The position numbers and the translations under genes were made by a program. 64,000 bases of DNA from Pontibacter sp. HSC-36F09 (lineage in GTDB: Bacteria; Bacteroidota; Bacteroidia; Cytophagales; Hymenobacteraceae). Shown one piece after another: positions 1 to 8,344 of the stretch. The notes below the pieces were generated by a model. The model was not told where the DNA came from, did not search any database, and worked only from the letters and a program-made list of their open reading frames with translations. The stretch is taken from positions 124,001-188,000 of the forward strand of contig NZ_JALKAA010000001.1 in assembly GCF_024171605.1 (NCBI RefSeq), given 5' to 3'. Each line of letters begins with the position of its first letter. Position 1 is the stretch's first letter.

Positions 1-266
1 ATAGTTGAGTTAAATTCTTTATTAACTGGCCCTATTATATGCTCCCACGGTGAGCGAGCCGCAATAACATAATTTTTACTTTGCTGATTTCCTGTAGTTA
101 TAACAAAGTTTAATAAGCCTTGGGGATATCCAGTTGAGCTTTCCACTACATATTTGACGTAATACTTGTCGGAATCAGTTTTGGAATTAATTTCCTCTTT
201 TTCACAACTAAACAGGGACAGCGAAATAAACAATATTGTAAGAAAAGTATAGATTGTTTTCTGCAT
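1..266 (-). CDS. Partial lipoprotein of unknown function (C-terminus outside the window)
   Basis: An open frame of 88 codons starts at an ATG at 266 and runs leftward off the window edge without a stop. The N-terminus has two basic-side residues, a hydrophobic stretch and a lipobox-like LFSC at about residues 18-21 followed by acidic residues, which is typical of a Bacteroidota surface-exposed lipoprotein. The rest is rich in Ser, Thr, Tyr and Asn and matches no family that I recognise. The gene is A/T-rich, like the small ORFs next to it, and belongs to the same accessory-looking stretch. Confidence 0.6.
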   Translation of the reverse strand, partial: MQKTIYTFLTILFISLSLFSCEKEEINSKTDSDKYYVKYVVESSTGYPQGLLNFVITTGNQQSKNYVIAARSPWEHIIGPVNKEFNST

Positions 267-450
267 AGTTAAAGGTTCTAAAGTATAGATGTGTTTAAAT
301 AGCTCTTTACTGAGGACTCTGTATAGTCTGCAAATTGGCTGGTATTCTAAAAAGTTGAACATCCAGTTTTTGTTGGCTAATTCGTATAGCTGTACTTGTA
401 ATTATATATTGCTCGCCTTGATAAATTCATTTTAATATTATAGCACCACA

Positions 451-642
451 TTAGGCTAAGATTTCATGGAAATTACCCCATCTATAGTTTTTAAATATAG
501 CAGGATCAACGGGTAGCTTAGATGTGAAGTAATGTTTTTGGATTCCACTTTTACAAGTCAGAATTAACTCACGACACTTGTAACCAGATACCTCGATCAT
601 ATTTTTAGTTATCTCAGCTTTTAAAAGCTCGTCATTATTCAT
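451..642 (-). CDS. Small hypothetical protein (63 aa), last of a three-ORF chain
   Basis: A 63-residue A/T-rich ORF whose ATG overlaps the stop of the preceding ORF (ATGA at 639-642), which suggests translational coupling. The protein has a GYKCRELIL segment and ends WGNFHEILA. This faintly recalls the C-terminal part of DUF4412/GLPGLI-type proteins, which read like GYkCkkA, but it is too short to assign. It could be a fragment of a longer ancestral gene. There is no signal peptide or membrane segment. Confidence 0.4.
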   Translation of the reverse strand: MNNDELLKAEITKNMIEVSGYKCRELILTCKSGIQKHYFTSKLPVDPAIFKNYRWGNFHEILA

Positions 643-818
643 ACCTGCATCAAGCCATAAAACAAGGTCAGATGTCGGAGTCTTTGTATATAGTCTGTTT
701 TCTGATGGCTCATAAATCTGCTATTCAAACTGGCGACCGTTTGCTTTTGAACGTCAACATCCCAGGCAAGAAAGGCTGAGGTATCTTCCAGAAGTATACC
801 ATCTATATAGTTTACCAT
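639..818 (-). CDS. Small hypothetical protein (59 aa), middle of a three-ORF chain
   Basis: An ATG at 818, two bases after the stop of the upstream 93-aa ORF, opens a 59-residue frame that ends in the ATGA overlap with the next ORF. The predicted protein begins MVNYIDGILLEDTSAFLAWD. I do not recognise it. Support comes only from the tight packing: all three ORFs lie on the minus strand with gaps or overlaps of 1-4 bases, which random ORFs rarely show. It may also be a decayed part of one larger gene. Confidence 0.35.
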   Translation of the reverse strand: MVNYIDGILLEDTSAFLAWDVDVQKQTVASLNSRFMSHQKTDYIQRLRHLTLFYGLMQV

Positions 819-820
819 CC

Positions 821-1102
821 TTAACCCTTTGTAATATTAGTGACTGTGGACAAGAAATCCTTTTGAACAAGCTCGTCAATTTTCTCCATTAAGACGGCAT
901 ACTTTTCATCCACTACTTCATCTATGTCGCTTGAAGTACCTTTTATAAGCTCCTTTATTTCTAGCTGTTGTCCGATGATGGTTCGTAAATACTCATTGCT
1001 TTTGATTGAATTGTATAGGAGTCGAGTTGCAAGTTGCGTAATGTCTAAGTTATAGGTTTGGTTCTCAAAGCCGCCTAATAAAGAATCCAGATTGTCTGAC
1101 AT
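821..1102 (-). CDS. Small hypothetical helical protein (93 aa), first of a three-ORF chain
   Basis: A 93-residue ORF with an ATG start and a Bacteroidota-like A/T-rich upstream region. The sequence is acidic and mostly helical in character, with heptad-like spacing of Leu/Ile from about residue 40 to 85 (QLEIKELIKG, VLMEKIDELV), so a short coiled coil is likely. There is no signal peptide, membrane segment or recognisable domain. It heads a compact cluster with two smaller ORFs downstream on the same strand. The function is unknown. Confidence 0.5.
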   Translation of the reverse strand: MSDNLDSLLGGFENQTYNLDITQLATRLLYNSIKSNEYLRTIIGQQLEIKELIKGTSSDIDEVVDEKYAVLMEKIDELVQKDFLSTVTNITKG

Positions 1103-1455
1103 AGTATATTTCGATTAGGTTTGTTTTTAATTAGAATGACAGGTAACTACTGAATATAAGGAAGTCTATTACGTTTATCCGCGATATATGCGGAGGTGGT
1201 TTTGTCTTGTTAATTCCAGACGTCACTACAAAAACTGTATAAGGCCTGATCAACCAAATTACGTTCCTTAATTAAATATATATAATTCCCTGATTATTAC
1301 CATAAATATAGAAGCTAATCAAAAAATCAGCCTACCATACTTGTCTTGCCCCAATCTGAGAATGAATTTGCCGGATCTACACTACCTGCAACCCATTTAT
1401 TTAAAATTTACCAATAATCAAGCTCAAACGAAAAATCCATACTGCTTAAAATAAG

Positions 1456-1499
1456 CGTTTATAAACGTGTATTTATCCGTTTATAAACGCTTATAAACG
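1456..1499. repeat. Cluster of palindromic iterons, CGTTTATAAACG
   Basis: Two perfect copies of the 12-bp palindrome CGTTTATAAACG (1456-1467 and 1478-1489) are spaced 22 bp apart, two helical turns. A third partial copy CTTATAAACG (1490-1499) abuts the second. Regular spacing of a palindrome suggests a protein-binding array such as an operator, replication iterons or recombinase arm sites. No regulator or recombinase gene is directly adjacent, so the function is unknown. Confidence 0.6.
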
Positions 1500-1620
1500 A
1501 ATAGCAAACAGCTATACCTGACTAAAATTTTAACGGCCAGCACTTACCGCTAAGCTTCTGTTCAGAACAAAAAGGCATCAGGCTAGACTTTAATGAAATA
1601 AGATTTTGCGAAGAACTCAT

Positions 1621-1665
1621 AAAAAAACCGCTATACCTTGGCTGCTTGGCTAAGGTATAGCGGTT
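1621..1665 (-). terminator. Rho-independent terminator of pyrF
   Basis: A perfect 14-bp inverted repeat (1626-1639 with 1652-1665, 12-nt loop) is followed on the minus strand by seven T residues (1627-1621). It sits 22 bases past the pyrF stop. The stem contains one CTATACCT and one AGGTATAG octamer, so this terminator is built from an inverted pair of the window's dominant repeat motif. Confidence 0.85.
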
Positions 1666-1686
1666 CCCTATCAAGGCTGTATCGTC

Positions 1687-2517
1687 TTACAAGTGCGTTA
1701 CATACTGCTCCAGGTATTGCTCCATTTCTTTCTGAACTTCCATGGCAGCTGCTCTGGCTTTGTCAGCGAAGTCGCGGCTGGAGGAGGCGTAGATAATGGC
1801 GCGGGAAGAGTTGACCAAAAGGCCGCACTGCTGGTTCATACCTAAACGGGAAATCTCTTCTAGGCTACCACCTTGTGCGCCAACGCCTGGCACGAGCAGG
1901 AAATGGTTTGGTACGATGGCCCGAACACGCTCAATGTACTCGCCCTGCGTGGCGCCTACCACATACATCATCTGTCCCACGCTGGCCCAATTGGCGCTCT
2001 CGCGCAGCACTTGCTCAAACAGGTATTCCTCGTTACCATCCGACAACTTCAGCATCTGGAAATCCTTGCTGCCGGGGTTGGATGTGAGCGCCAGCAAGAT
2101 TACCCAACGGCCTGGCTGTACCAGGAACGGCTTCACCGAATCAGCACCCATATAAGGCGCTACTGTGATGGAGTCGAACTTCATGGTCTCGAAAAAGGCA
2201 CGGGCGTACAGTTCCGAGGTGTTGCCTATGTCGCCGCGCTTGGCGTCGGCTATCGTGAAAATTTCTTCAGGTATAACTTCCAGCGTCTTTTCCAGACTCA
2301 CCCAACCTTTCGGCCCCTGCGCTTCATAAAAAGCAATATTCGGTTTGTAGGCTACACACAGGTCGGCAGTGGCCTCCACAATTTGGCGGTTGAACTCAAA
2401 TACCGGGTCTTCGTGGTCGAGCAGGTGCTCAGGCAGGCGCTTAGGGTCGGTGTCGAGGCCAATGCACAGGTATGATTTTTTCTGGAGTATCTGCTCAAAC
2501 AGCTTTTCTCTGGTCAT
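1687..2517 (-). CDS. pyrF: Orotidine 5'-phosphate decarboxylase
   Basis: Catalyses the last step of UMP synthesis, decarboxylation of OMP, in the cytoplasm. The 276-aa length and the motif spacing fit the longer type-2 OMP decarboxylases. An N-terminal strand CIGLDTDP lies at residues 18-25, and the catalytic [10 protein letters not shown] at 91-100 supplies the Asp-Lys-Asp charge network. A phosphate-binding VPGVGAQGG follows near residue 212. It starts with ATG, has a promoter match 32 bases upstream and a strong terminator just downstream, so it is probably a single-gene unit. pyrD, another de novo pyrimidine gene, lies about 5 kb away on the same strand but is not co-transcribed. Confidence 0.97.
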   Translation of the reverse strand: MTREKLFEQILQKKSYLCIGLDTDPKRLPEHLLDHEDPVFEFNRQIVEATADLCVAYKPNIAFYEAQGPKGWVSLEKTLEVIPEEIFTIADAKRGDIGNTSELYARAFFETMKFDSITVAPYMGADSVKPFLVQPGRWVILLALTSNPGSKDFQMLKLSDGNEEYLFEQVLRESANWASVGQMMYVVGATQGEYIERVRAIVPNHFLLVPGVGAQGGSLEEISRLGMNQQCGLLVNSSRAIIYASSSRDFADKARAAAMEVQKEMEQYLEQYVTHL

Positions 2518-2548
2518 GATAGGTATAGGAGCTAAAGTTCAGGTATAG

Positions 2549-2579
2549 CAAAGCTAGTTTATTTAGGGGCAGCTACAAA
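2549..2579 (-). promoter_or_regulatory. Predicted sigma-ABfr-type promoter of pyrF
   Basis: On the minus strand TTTG (2579-2576) and TAGCTTTG (2556-2549) are separated by 19 nt, matching the Bacteroidota -33/-7 consensus TTTG-N19-TAnnTTTG. The -7 element is 32 bases upstream of the pyrF ATG. Confidence 0.6.
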
Positions 2580-2690
2580 TTTTTTATACCTGCTCCAACC
2601 ACTAATTGAATTGCATTGCTCGATCTGCCATGCCTTGCAACCATTTTATCATTAAAAGGCTCTACAGAATAGACATATAGCATAAAAACT

Positions 2691-3089
2691 ATGATACGAC
2701 TCCTGTTCATCTCCTCTTTAATTCTCTTGTTTGCTTCCGGCTGTTCTAAGGAGGATGCTGAACCTGCGGTACAGGAGCGGCCTGCCCCCATCGTACGCAT
2801 AGAGGCTCCTGCAACAGCACAGGTAGGCGAAAATGTGACAGTTGATGTTTACTTTCAGGTTAACGGAGGTTGTGGTGAGTTTGGCTCTTTTGATGTAAAT
2901 TCTTCCGGCAAGGAAACGGTCATACGGGTTGTGGCGAAATATAAGGGGAAGATCTGTACCGATGATCTGCCCATCCGCAAGGCAACCTATACCTTTAGCC
3001 CGGCCGAACCAGGCACCTATACCTTAAAATTCCGCTCCACCCCTCAGGTAGGGTTTATTATCGCAACTATAGAAGTTAAGACCGCTTAA
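2691..3089 (+). CDS. Small secreted lipoprotein, probably an Ig-like or beta-sandwich fold
   Basis: 132 aa. Signal peptide II with hydrophobic core LLFISSLILLF and lipobox ASGC (Cys18) followed by SKEDAE, so it is probably lipid-anchored and exported. The mature part is beta-rich and has two Cys (CGEFGSF and CTDDLP) that could form a disulfide. The C-terminal phrase EPGTYTLKFRS is common in Ig-like domains. It resembles in size and style the lipoprotein at 51853-52302, although I cannot align them confidently. It is a single gene, convergent with lolA and separated from it by a shared terminator. Function unknown. Confidence 0.75.
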   Translation: MIRLLFISSLILLFASGCSKEDAEPAVQERPAPIVRIEAPATAQVGENVTVDVYFQVNGGCGEFGSFDVNSSGKETVIRVVAKYKGKICTDDLPIRKATYTFSPAEPGTYTLKFRSTPQVGFIIATIEVKTA

Positions 3090-3104
3090 GATTTATAAAC
3101 GAAC

Positions 3105-3140
3105 AAAAAAAAGAGCCACCCCAAACGGAGCAGCTCTTTT
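3105..3140. terminator. Bidirectional terminator between the lipoprotein gene and lolA
   Basis: AAAAGAGC (3109-3116) pairs with GCTCTTTT (3133-3140) around a 16-nt loop. An A-run precedes it and a T-run ends it, so it can terminate transcripts from both sides of this convergent pair. Confidence 0.7.
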
Positions 3141-3160
3141 ACCAGTCGAAACTAGTTAGG

Positions 3161-3805
3161 TTATCGTAAGTCCACCACCTGCACGCCTTTATACTTGGCT
3201 TTGTTGAAGCTGAATGCATCAGCAGCCAGCGCAGGGTTTGCCTGGAAGTTATTAATGGTATAGGTATAGCGACTGCCGTTATTACGGAACATCTGCCAGC
3301 TCTTCAGCGACTTGTCTTTCTGGTTGATGTAGAGACGTACCTTAAAAATCGGGTTGCTGCGGTCTTCCGGAGCCAGTTCAATTACATCAAACGTGTCAGC
3401 GCCTTGCTTCTCAGTACCAGCGTAAGCATACTTGTAGCCTTTCTTATACATATCGAAGATCTTGCTCGGTGCCATGGCCTCGGCTTCCGCGTCGGTTTCT
3501 GTGATGGTCACTTCGTTCACCTCTTTCAAATAGGTCCACATCAGTTTGCCGTCACTTATAATCTCCTGTCCGCTCACGGCGAGTCTGTACTTAGGGCCGC
3601 TAACCAGGATATCACCCTGCATGGTCTCTTTTATTTTGGAAGAAGGGTTCTCCAGTGTCTGTGCAAAAGTCGCTTTAAAAGCTTTCATACTTCTGTACTT
3701 CTGGCTCATCTGGTCCAGTATTTTGCCTGCTTTGGGGTCCTGCTGCGCGTGCGCCAGGTTTGCAAACAACATTACGGCCAGCAAAAGGGATAATACTCGT
3801 TTCAT
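3161..3805 (-). CDS. lolA: Outer-membrane lipoprotein carrier protein LolA
   Basis: Periplasmic chaperone that moves lipoproteins from the inner-membrane Lol transporter to the outer membrane. 214 aa with a Sec signal peptide (core LSLLLAVMLFANL, cleavage after AHA at residue 20). The mature part shows the LolA pattern: helix with KILDQMSQKYRSMKAFKATF, then ETMQGDILVSGPKYRLAV and SDGKLMWTYL strands. It follows ftsK on the same strand, 30 bases after its stop (ftsK-lolA, a common Bacteroidota pair), so the two are probably co-transcribed. No LolB is expected in this phylum. Confidence 0.9.
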   Translation of the reverse strand: MKRVLSLLLAVMLFANLAHAQQDPKAGKILDQMSQKYRSMKAFKATFAQTLENPSSKIKETMQGDILVSGPKYRLAVSGQEIISDGKLMWTYLKEVNEVTITETDAEAEAMAPSKIFDMYKKGYKYAYAGTEKQGADTFDVIELAPEDRSNPIFKVRLYINQKDKSLKSWQMFRNNGSRYTYTINNFQANPALAADAFSFNKAKYKGVQVVDLR

Positions 3806-3835
3806 GTCAGTAGTTAAGTGTCTTGGTTTTCTTTC

Positions 3836-6448
3836 CTAGAGCGTATTCAATAACTGTTCCAAACTGTACTCGTCCGGAATTAAAACTTCGCGGGCCTTGC
3901 TTCCCTCAAACGGCCCCACTATACCTGCCGACTCCAATTGGTCGATCAGGCGGCCGGCGCGGTTGTAGCCCAGCTTGAGGCGGCGCTGCAACAGCGAGGT
4001 ACTGCCCTGCTGGTGCTGCACAATAATGCGTGCCGCTTCCTCGAACATCGGGTCTTTGGAGCTTGAGTCGAAGTCAGCTTTCTCGTTGCCACTCTCGTCG
4101 CCTACAAACTCCGGCAACAGGTATGCATCGCTATAGCCTTGTTGTTCGCCTATAAAGTCGCAGATGCGGTCTACTTCCGGCGTGTCCACAAAGGCGCACT
4201 GAATACGGATCATGTCCGAGCCAATCGAGAAAAGCATGTCGCCCTGACCAATCAACTGGTCGGCACCACCGGCATCCAGAATGGTGCGGGAGTCAATTTT
4301 GGATGTTACTTTAAAAGAAATACGTGCCGGGAAGTTAGCCTTGATGATACCCGTGATTACGTTCACAGACGGGCGCTGCGTGGCGACTACCAGGTGTATA
4401 CCAATGGCACGGGCAAGCTGCGCCAGACGGGCAATCGGGGTTTCCACCTCTTTACCGGCCGTCATCATCAAGTCGGCTAACTCGTCTATAACCAACACGA
4501 TGTAGGGCATGAACTTGTGTCCCTTTTTCGGGTTCAGCTTGCGCTCCACAAACTTGCGGTTGTACTCTTTCAGGTTACGGCAGCCGGCATCCTTGAGCAG
4601 GTCGTAACGCATATCCATCTCCATACAGAGCGAGTTGAGCGTGTTCACCACCTTTTTGGTGTCGGTGATAATCGCCTCCTCGGTATCGGGTAGTTTGGCC
4701 AGGAAGTGACGCTCTATTTTATTGAACAGCGACAATTCCACCTTTTTCGGGTCCACGAGCACGAATTTGAGCTGCGAAGGGTGGCGCTTGTAGAGCAGCG
4801 AGGTCAGAATAGCATTCAGACCAACGGACTTACCCTGACCGGTGGCACCCGCCATCAGTAAGTGCGGCATTTTGGCCAGGTCGGTGATGAACACCTCATT
4901 GGTGATGGTCTTACCGAAAGCGATCGGCAGGTCCATCTCGCTCTTCATGAACTTCTCCGTAGACAGGATCGACTTGATCGACACCATTTCCTTTTTGGTG
5001 TTCGGTACTTCTATACCTATCGTGCCCTTGCCAGGTATAGGCGCGATAATACGTATACCTAAAGCAGCTAAGCTCAAGGCGATATCGTCTTCCAGATTCT
5101 TGATTTTGGAGATACGCACCCCGGCATCCGGCACAATTTCATAGAGCGTCACGGTCGGGCCGATGGTGGCTTTGATGCTCGCTATACCTATATTGTAATG
5201 GCCGAGTGTGGCCACAATCTTGTCTTTGTTCGCTTCAAGTTCCTCTTTCGTCACCGACACTTTAGTAGCGCCGTAGTCGTTGAGCAGGTCGATAGTCGGG
5301 TACTGGTAGCGGGCCAGATCCAGCGTTGGGTCGTAGTTTTCAGTGGCCAACACGTCAGCCGCTTCCTCTTCCGGTGTCTTCTCGATCTGCAGGTCCAGCT
5401 CTTCTTCTCCCTCAACAGTGTCAAACTCAGCTTCAGCCAGTTCTTCATCAAGTTCGGTTTCAATATCGAGCTCCAGGGTTGGCGCTGGCGCCGGTGTAGC
5501 AGGTTTTGGCGGTTCTGGCTTAAGCGAACTCAGTTCCATCTCCAACGCACGGTTAATGGCCTCTTCCTCTTCTTCGGCCAGGTATAGATCCTCTTCTTCG
5601 TCAGCATCCAGCGAAGCGGTTGGGTCGGCGTTGTGGTTGATGTTGCGGGCCGAGCCGTGCACCACATCGCGCAACGACGAAGCGCTTCCACGTTCAATTT
5701 CAACATCACCGTCTTCCTCAGCAGCTGGTTTGCTCCAGTTGATGCTCGTGATGTTAAAGAAGAATACCAGGAAAATAAGTAACAGGAAGCCAAGCAGCAG
5801 ACTGCTGCCCCAGCCGATCAGGCTGCTCAGCCAGGTAGCGGTTTCTATACCTATACCTCCGCCCAAAAAGCCTAATTCACCTATTGTATTTGTAGTCAGC
5901 ACGATGTACCCCAGCGTCAGGCTCAGCCACAGCATCGAGAAAGTGCAGAGGCCCAGCACGTACGGCATAGAGATAGTCTTCCAGCGGAACACAATGCGAC
6001 TACCAGCAAAGAATGCGATCGGGATCAGGAAGAAAGCTCCTATACCTAGAAGGTCATAGATGAAAAAATGGGAAACCCAGGCGCCGAACAGCCCAAGCCA
6101 GTTCTCCGCCTCCTGCCCCGATTCCTTCAATCCCGTGCCCTGCACCGACTCCACTACACTTTGGTCGGCCTGCCCTGTGAAGAGGTAGGATACGAATGCG
6201 ATGGTCATGAAGAAAGCGATCAGCAAAAAAGAGAAACCGATGAACAGCTTAAAGCGCCGATCGGTCAGGAAAGCGGGCGCCTTGAGGTTGAACCGGAAAG
6301 ACGGCAGCTTAAAAAAAGGCTTCCTTGTTTTTTTCTGTTTGGTTTTTTCATTGGTAGAGGCTGTGCCGCGTGGTTCATTACGTCCACGCACCTCATTCCT
6401 CGCCCTTCCCGTGCTCACCGCATCGTTTCTGTAAGTGTTCTTTGCCAT
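3836..6448 (-). CDS. ftsK: DNA translocase FtsK/SpoIIIE family
   Basis: Septum-anchored ATP-driven pump that clears and resolves chromosome termini at division. About 870 aa. Four membrane segments lie within residues 67-232, then a long acidic, Pro/Glu-rich linker (about 240-380), then the alpha-beta motor with Walker A GATGQGKS (534-541) and Walker B VLVIDELADL. The C-terminal winged-helix gamma domain (LGYNRAGRLIDQLE) reads polar DNA signals. I chose the ATG at 6448 (MAKNTYRND); the frame extends upstream only to a TTG three codons earlier. Downstream lolA is 30 bases away. The XerD recombinase that FtsK activates elsewhere is encoded 6 kb away in this window. Confidence 0.96.
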   Translation of the reverse strand: MAKNTYRNDAVSTGRARNEVRGRNEPRGTASTNEKTKQKKTRKPFFKLPSFRFNLKAPAFLTDRRFKLFIGFSFLLIAFFMTIAFVSYLFTGQADQSVVESVQGTGLKESGQEAENWLGLFGAWVSHFFIYDLLGIGAFFLIPIAFFAGSRIVFRWKTISMPYVLGLCTFSMLWLSLTLGYIVLTTNTIGELGFLGGGIGIETATWLSSLIGWGSSLLLGFLLLIFLVFFFNITSINWSKPAAEEDGDVEIERGSASSLRDVVHGSARNINHNADPTASLDADEEEDLYLAEEEEEAINRALEMELSSLKPEPPKPATPAPAPTLELDIETELDEELAEAEFDTVEGEEELDLQIEKTPEEEAADVLATENYDPTLDLARYQYPTIDLLNDYGATKVSVTKEELEANKDKIVATLGHYNIGIASIKATIGPTVTLYEIVPDAGVRISKIKNLEDDIALSLAALGIRIIAPIPGKGTIGIEVPNTKKEMVSIKSILSTEKFMKSEMDLPIAFGKTITNEVFITDLAKMPHLLMAGATGQGKSVGLNAILTSLLYKRHPSQLKFVLVDPKKVELSLFNKIERHFLAKLPDTEEAIITDTKKVVNTLNSLCMEMDMRYDLLKDAGCRNLKEYNRKFVERKLNPKKGHKFMPYIVLVIDELADLMMTAGKEVETPIARLAQLARAIGIHLVVATQRPSVNVITGIIKANFPARISFKVTSKIDSRTILDAGGADQLIGQGDMLFSIGSDMIRIQCAFVDTPEVDRICDFIGEQQGYSDAYLLPEFVGDESGNEKADFDSSSKDPMFEEAARIIVQHQQGSTSLLQRRLKLGYNRAGRLIDQLESAGIVGPFEGSKAREVLIPDEYSLEQLLNTL

Positions 6449-6457
6449 ACCCTTCAA

Positions 6458-7085
6458 CTAATTAAGATTCCAAATTTACATTATTTCGGCACACGCCGCT
6501 CAGCAAATCCGAAGGCTTTTGGAGAAATGTGCTAAAAAACTTCCCCTACCCCCTCCTAAAAACAGGAGGAGGTAATAAAGGTAAATTTATACCGTTTTTT
6601 AATTGTCTGAATCAGGATTTACTGGATTAGAAGATTGACAGGATGTTTGTGCACGATTGTCATGCCCCTATCCTTAAGGGGCCTTTTCGGCTATTGCTTT
6701 CCTAAATGTCATCCTGAGAGGATCTTAGTTGAAGGGAGGTTTAACGGTTGCCATAAAACCCCTGCCCCTCTCGAGAGGGGAATTTCCTGTAGCTGCCATT
6801 TGGCAGGTATAAGCCTTGTAGCAATTAGCCACTGACAGGTATAGCAAGACTAACTTGCCCCTTAAGCTACGAAGCAAATCACCTCAGCCTGGTGCTCTTT
6901 ACGACACTCCACTGTTCGAGCGTTCAGCGAGTTTGGAGGGTCTTGACTTTTTTGCCTACTTTTTGTGTCAAGACAAAAAGTAGGGCCCGCCTGGCCAAGG
7001 CATACAATGAAACAATACAGCTTGCTATACCTGCAAAAGCAGCAGCTACACCTGAGTAAACCCCACTGGCAAAGCGAAGAACCAC
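6458..7085. other. Long intergenic region without genes
   Basis: No credible CDS; the ORFs here are short, low-complexity and lack homologous character. It contains a G/C-rich hairpin (CCCCTCCT/AGGAGG near 6549-6572) and copy A of a composite repeat shared with 31.5-32.0 kb. The ftsK promoter should lie near its left end, but I see no clear consensus. Confidence 0.6.
6735..7040 (+). repeat. Composite dispersed intergenic repeat, copy A
   Basis: Blocks in the order GTTGCCATAA, CCCCTGCCCCTCTCGAGAGG, CACTGACAGGTATAGCAAGA, ACACTCCACTGTTCGAGCG, then a hairpin (CTACTTTTTGT/ACAAAAAGTAG near 6957-6984) and GGCCAAGGCA recur in the same order, reverse-complemented, at 31.5-32.0 kb. The 30 bp around 6904-6933 are identical in both copies. 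No ORF spans it. It looks like a non-coding interspersed element or the decayed remains of one. Confidence 0.7.
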
Positions 7086-8120
7086 TTATCCCTGCTTCAA
7101 TAACCTCTTATTTATACTTGCAACCAGCGCCGGACCTTCATAAATAAAACCAGTATACAGCTGCACCAGATCGGCACCGGCCTCTAACTTCTCAACAGCA
7201 TCTTCGGCCGTCATAATACCGCCCACCCCAATAATCTTGATCTGCTGCGGCAGGTGCTGACGCAAGTAGCGGATAATTTCGGTGGCGTGTTTGGTGAGGG
7301 GTTTACCGCTCAGTCCGCCAGCGCCGATCTCTGAAACTCGGTTAGAAGCAGTATGCAGCCCTTCGCGGCTGATGGTGGTGTTGGTGGCAATAATACCACT
7401 TAGCTTGGCAACTATGGCAATCTCGATAATATCATTTAATTGAGCTTCGTTCAGATCCGGAGCGATTTTCAAAAGCAGGGGTTTGGCTTTCGGCATAGAG
7501 TTGTTCAGTTCCTGCAGCGCCATCAGCAATTGCTGCAGCGGCTCCTTTTCCTGTAAGGCACGCAGGTCCGGGGTGTTGGGTGAGCTCACGTTCACCACAA
7601 AATAATCCACCACTTCGTACAGCGCCTTAAAGCAGTAAAGGTAGTCGTTGAGCGCCTCTTCATTTGGCGTTACTTTGTTCTTACCGATGTTGCCGCCTAC
7701 CAGAATGTTGCTTTTTCGCTCCCGCAGACGCTTCACAGCTGCCTCCACGCCTTCGTTGTTAAAGCCCATGCGGTTGATGATGGCCTGGTCTTCCGGCAGA
7801 CGAAAAAGACGGGGTTTGGGGTTACCCTCCTGTGGTTTTGGAGTAAGCGTACCGATCTCAATAAAACCAAAGCCCAGTTCTCCCAGCTCATCCACCAGTT
7901 TAGCATCTTTGTCGAAACCTGCTGCCAGGCCTACCGGATTGGGAAATTTCAGTCCAAACAGTTCTCGTTCCAGCCGCCTATCTTCCACTTTGAACATGCC
8001 ACGGCTTATGCTTTTTGTTAAAGGCAGACTGAAGGCCGTGCGCAGGGCGTCGGTGGTGAGGTAGTGAACTTTCTCGGGGTCTAATTTGAAAAGCAGCGGA
8101 CGAAGGAGGCTCTTATACAC
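7086..8120 (-). CDS. pyrD: Dihydroorotate dehydrogenase (quinone), class 2
   Basis: Membrane-associated flavoenzyme that oxidises dihydroorotate to orotate and passes electrons to the quinone pool. The N-terminal helical region [20 protein letters not shown] is the class-2 membrane/quinone domain. FMN-barrel motifs follow: [54 protein letters not shown] with the catalytic Ser, and GVGGI at the phosphate site. The frame is open upstream to a TTG at 8177, but class-2 enzymes begin at the YK-LLRPLLF helix, so I chose the GTG at 8120 (344 aa). Confidence 0.93.
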   Translation of the reverse strand: MYKSLLRPLLFKLDPEKVHYLTTDALRTAFSLPLTKSISRGMFKVEDRRLERELFGLKFPNPVGLAAGFDKDAKLVDELGELGFGFIEIGTLTPKPQEGNPKPRLFRLPEDQAIINRMGFNNEGVEAAVKRLRERKSNILVGGNIGKNKVTPNEEALNDYLYCFKALYEVVDYFVVNVSSPNTPDLRALQEKEPLQQLLMALQELNNSMPKAKPLLLKIAPDLNEAQLNDIIEIAIVAKLSGIIATNTTISREGLHTASNRVSEIGAGGLSGKPLTKHATEIIRYLRQHLPQQIKIIGVGGIMTAEDAVEKLEAGADLVQLYTGFIYEGPALVASINKRLLKQG

Positions 8121-8344
8121 GGCAGCGGGTTTGGTTAAGGTTAGCTGCCTGCAAAGATAGAAAGTGAAACCATACAACGCTTGAGAATTCTGGAGCGGGT
8201 TCAGATAGACCTCGCGGTGTCTTCAGAGCCGCAAGTGTCTGGCGTGAAGGCAGCAGCTATACCCGGTTTCCGAGGCCCCATCTCCATTGCTTTAAACACT
8301 CGCGGGAGTTAGGCACATAGTTAGGTCTTTGTAGTATACCTGGC

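Larger units (their letters stand above)
1103..1686. other. Intergenic stretch (no gene) with palindromic iterons and a terminator
   Basis: No convincing ORF lies here. The stretch holds an inverted repeat TCCGC/GCGGA around a 7-nt centre near 1178-1194, the GTTTATAAAC iteron cluster at 1456-1499, and the pyrF terminator at 1621-1665. It is clearly A/T-rich up to about 1500 and marks the border between the accessory left end and the housekeeping genes. Confidence 0.6.

Noticed and set aside
1796-2475. Three overlapping plus-strand ORFs (up to 200 codons)
   Set aside because: They lie wholly antisense to pyrF, which has clear catalytic motifs; composition is that of a shadow frame.
4139-6059. 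Several plus-strand ORFs of 66-238 codons
   Set aside because: All are antisense to ftsK; the Ser-rich 238-codon frame mirrors the acidic linker of FtsK and has no independent support.
6635-6835. 66-codon plus-strand ORF in the region after ftsK
   Set aside because: It translates the composite repeat and a hairpin; no protein-like composition and no promoter.
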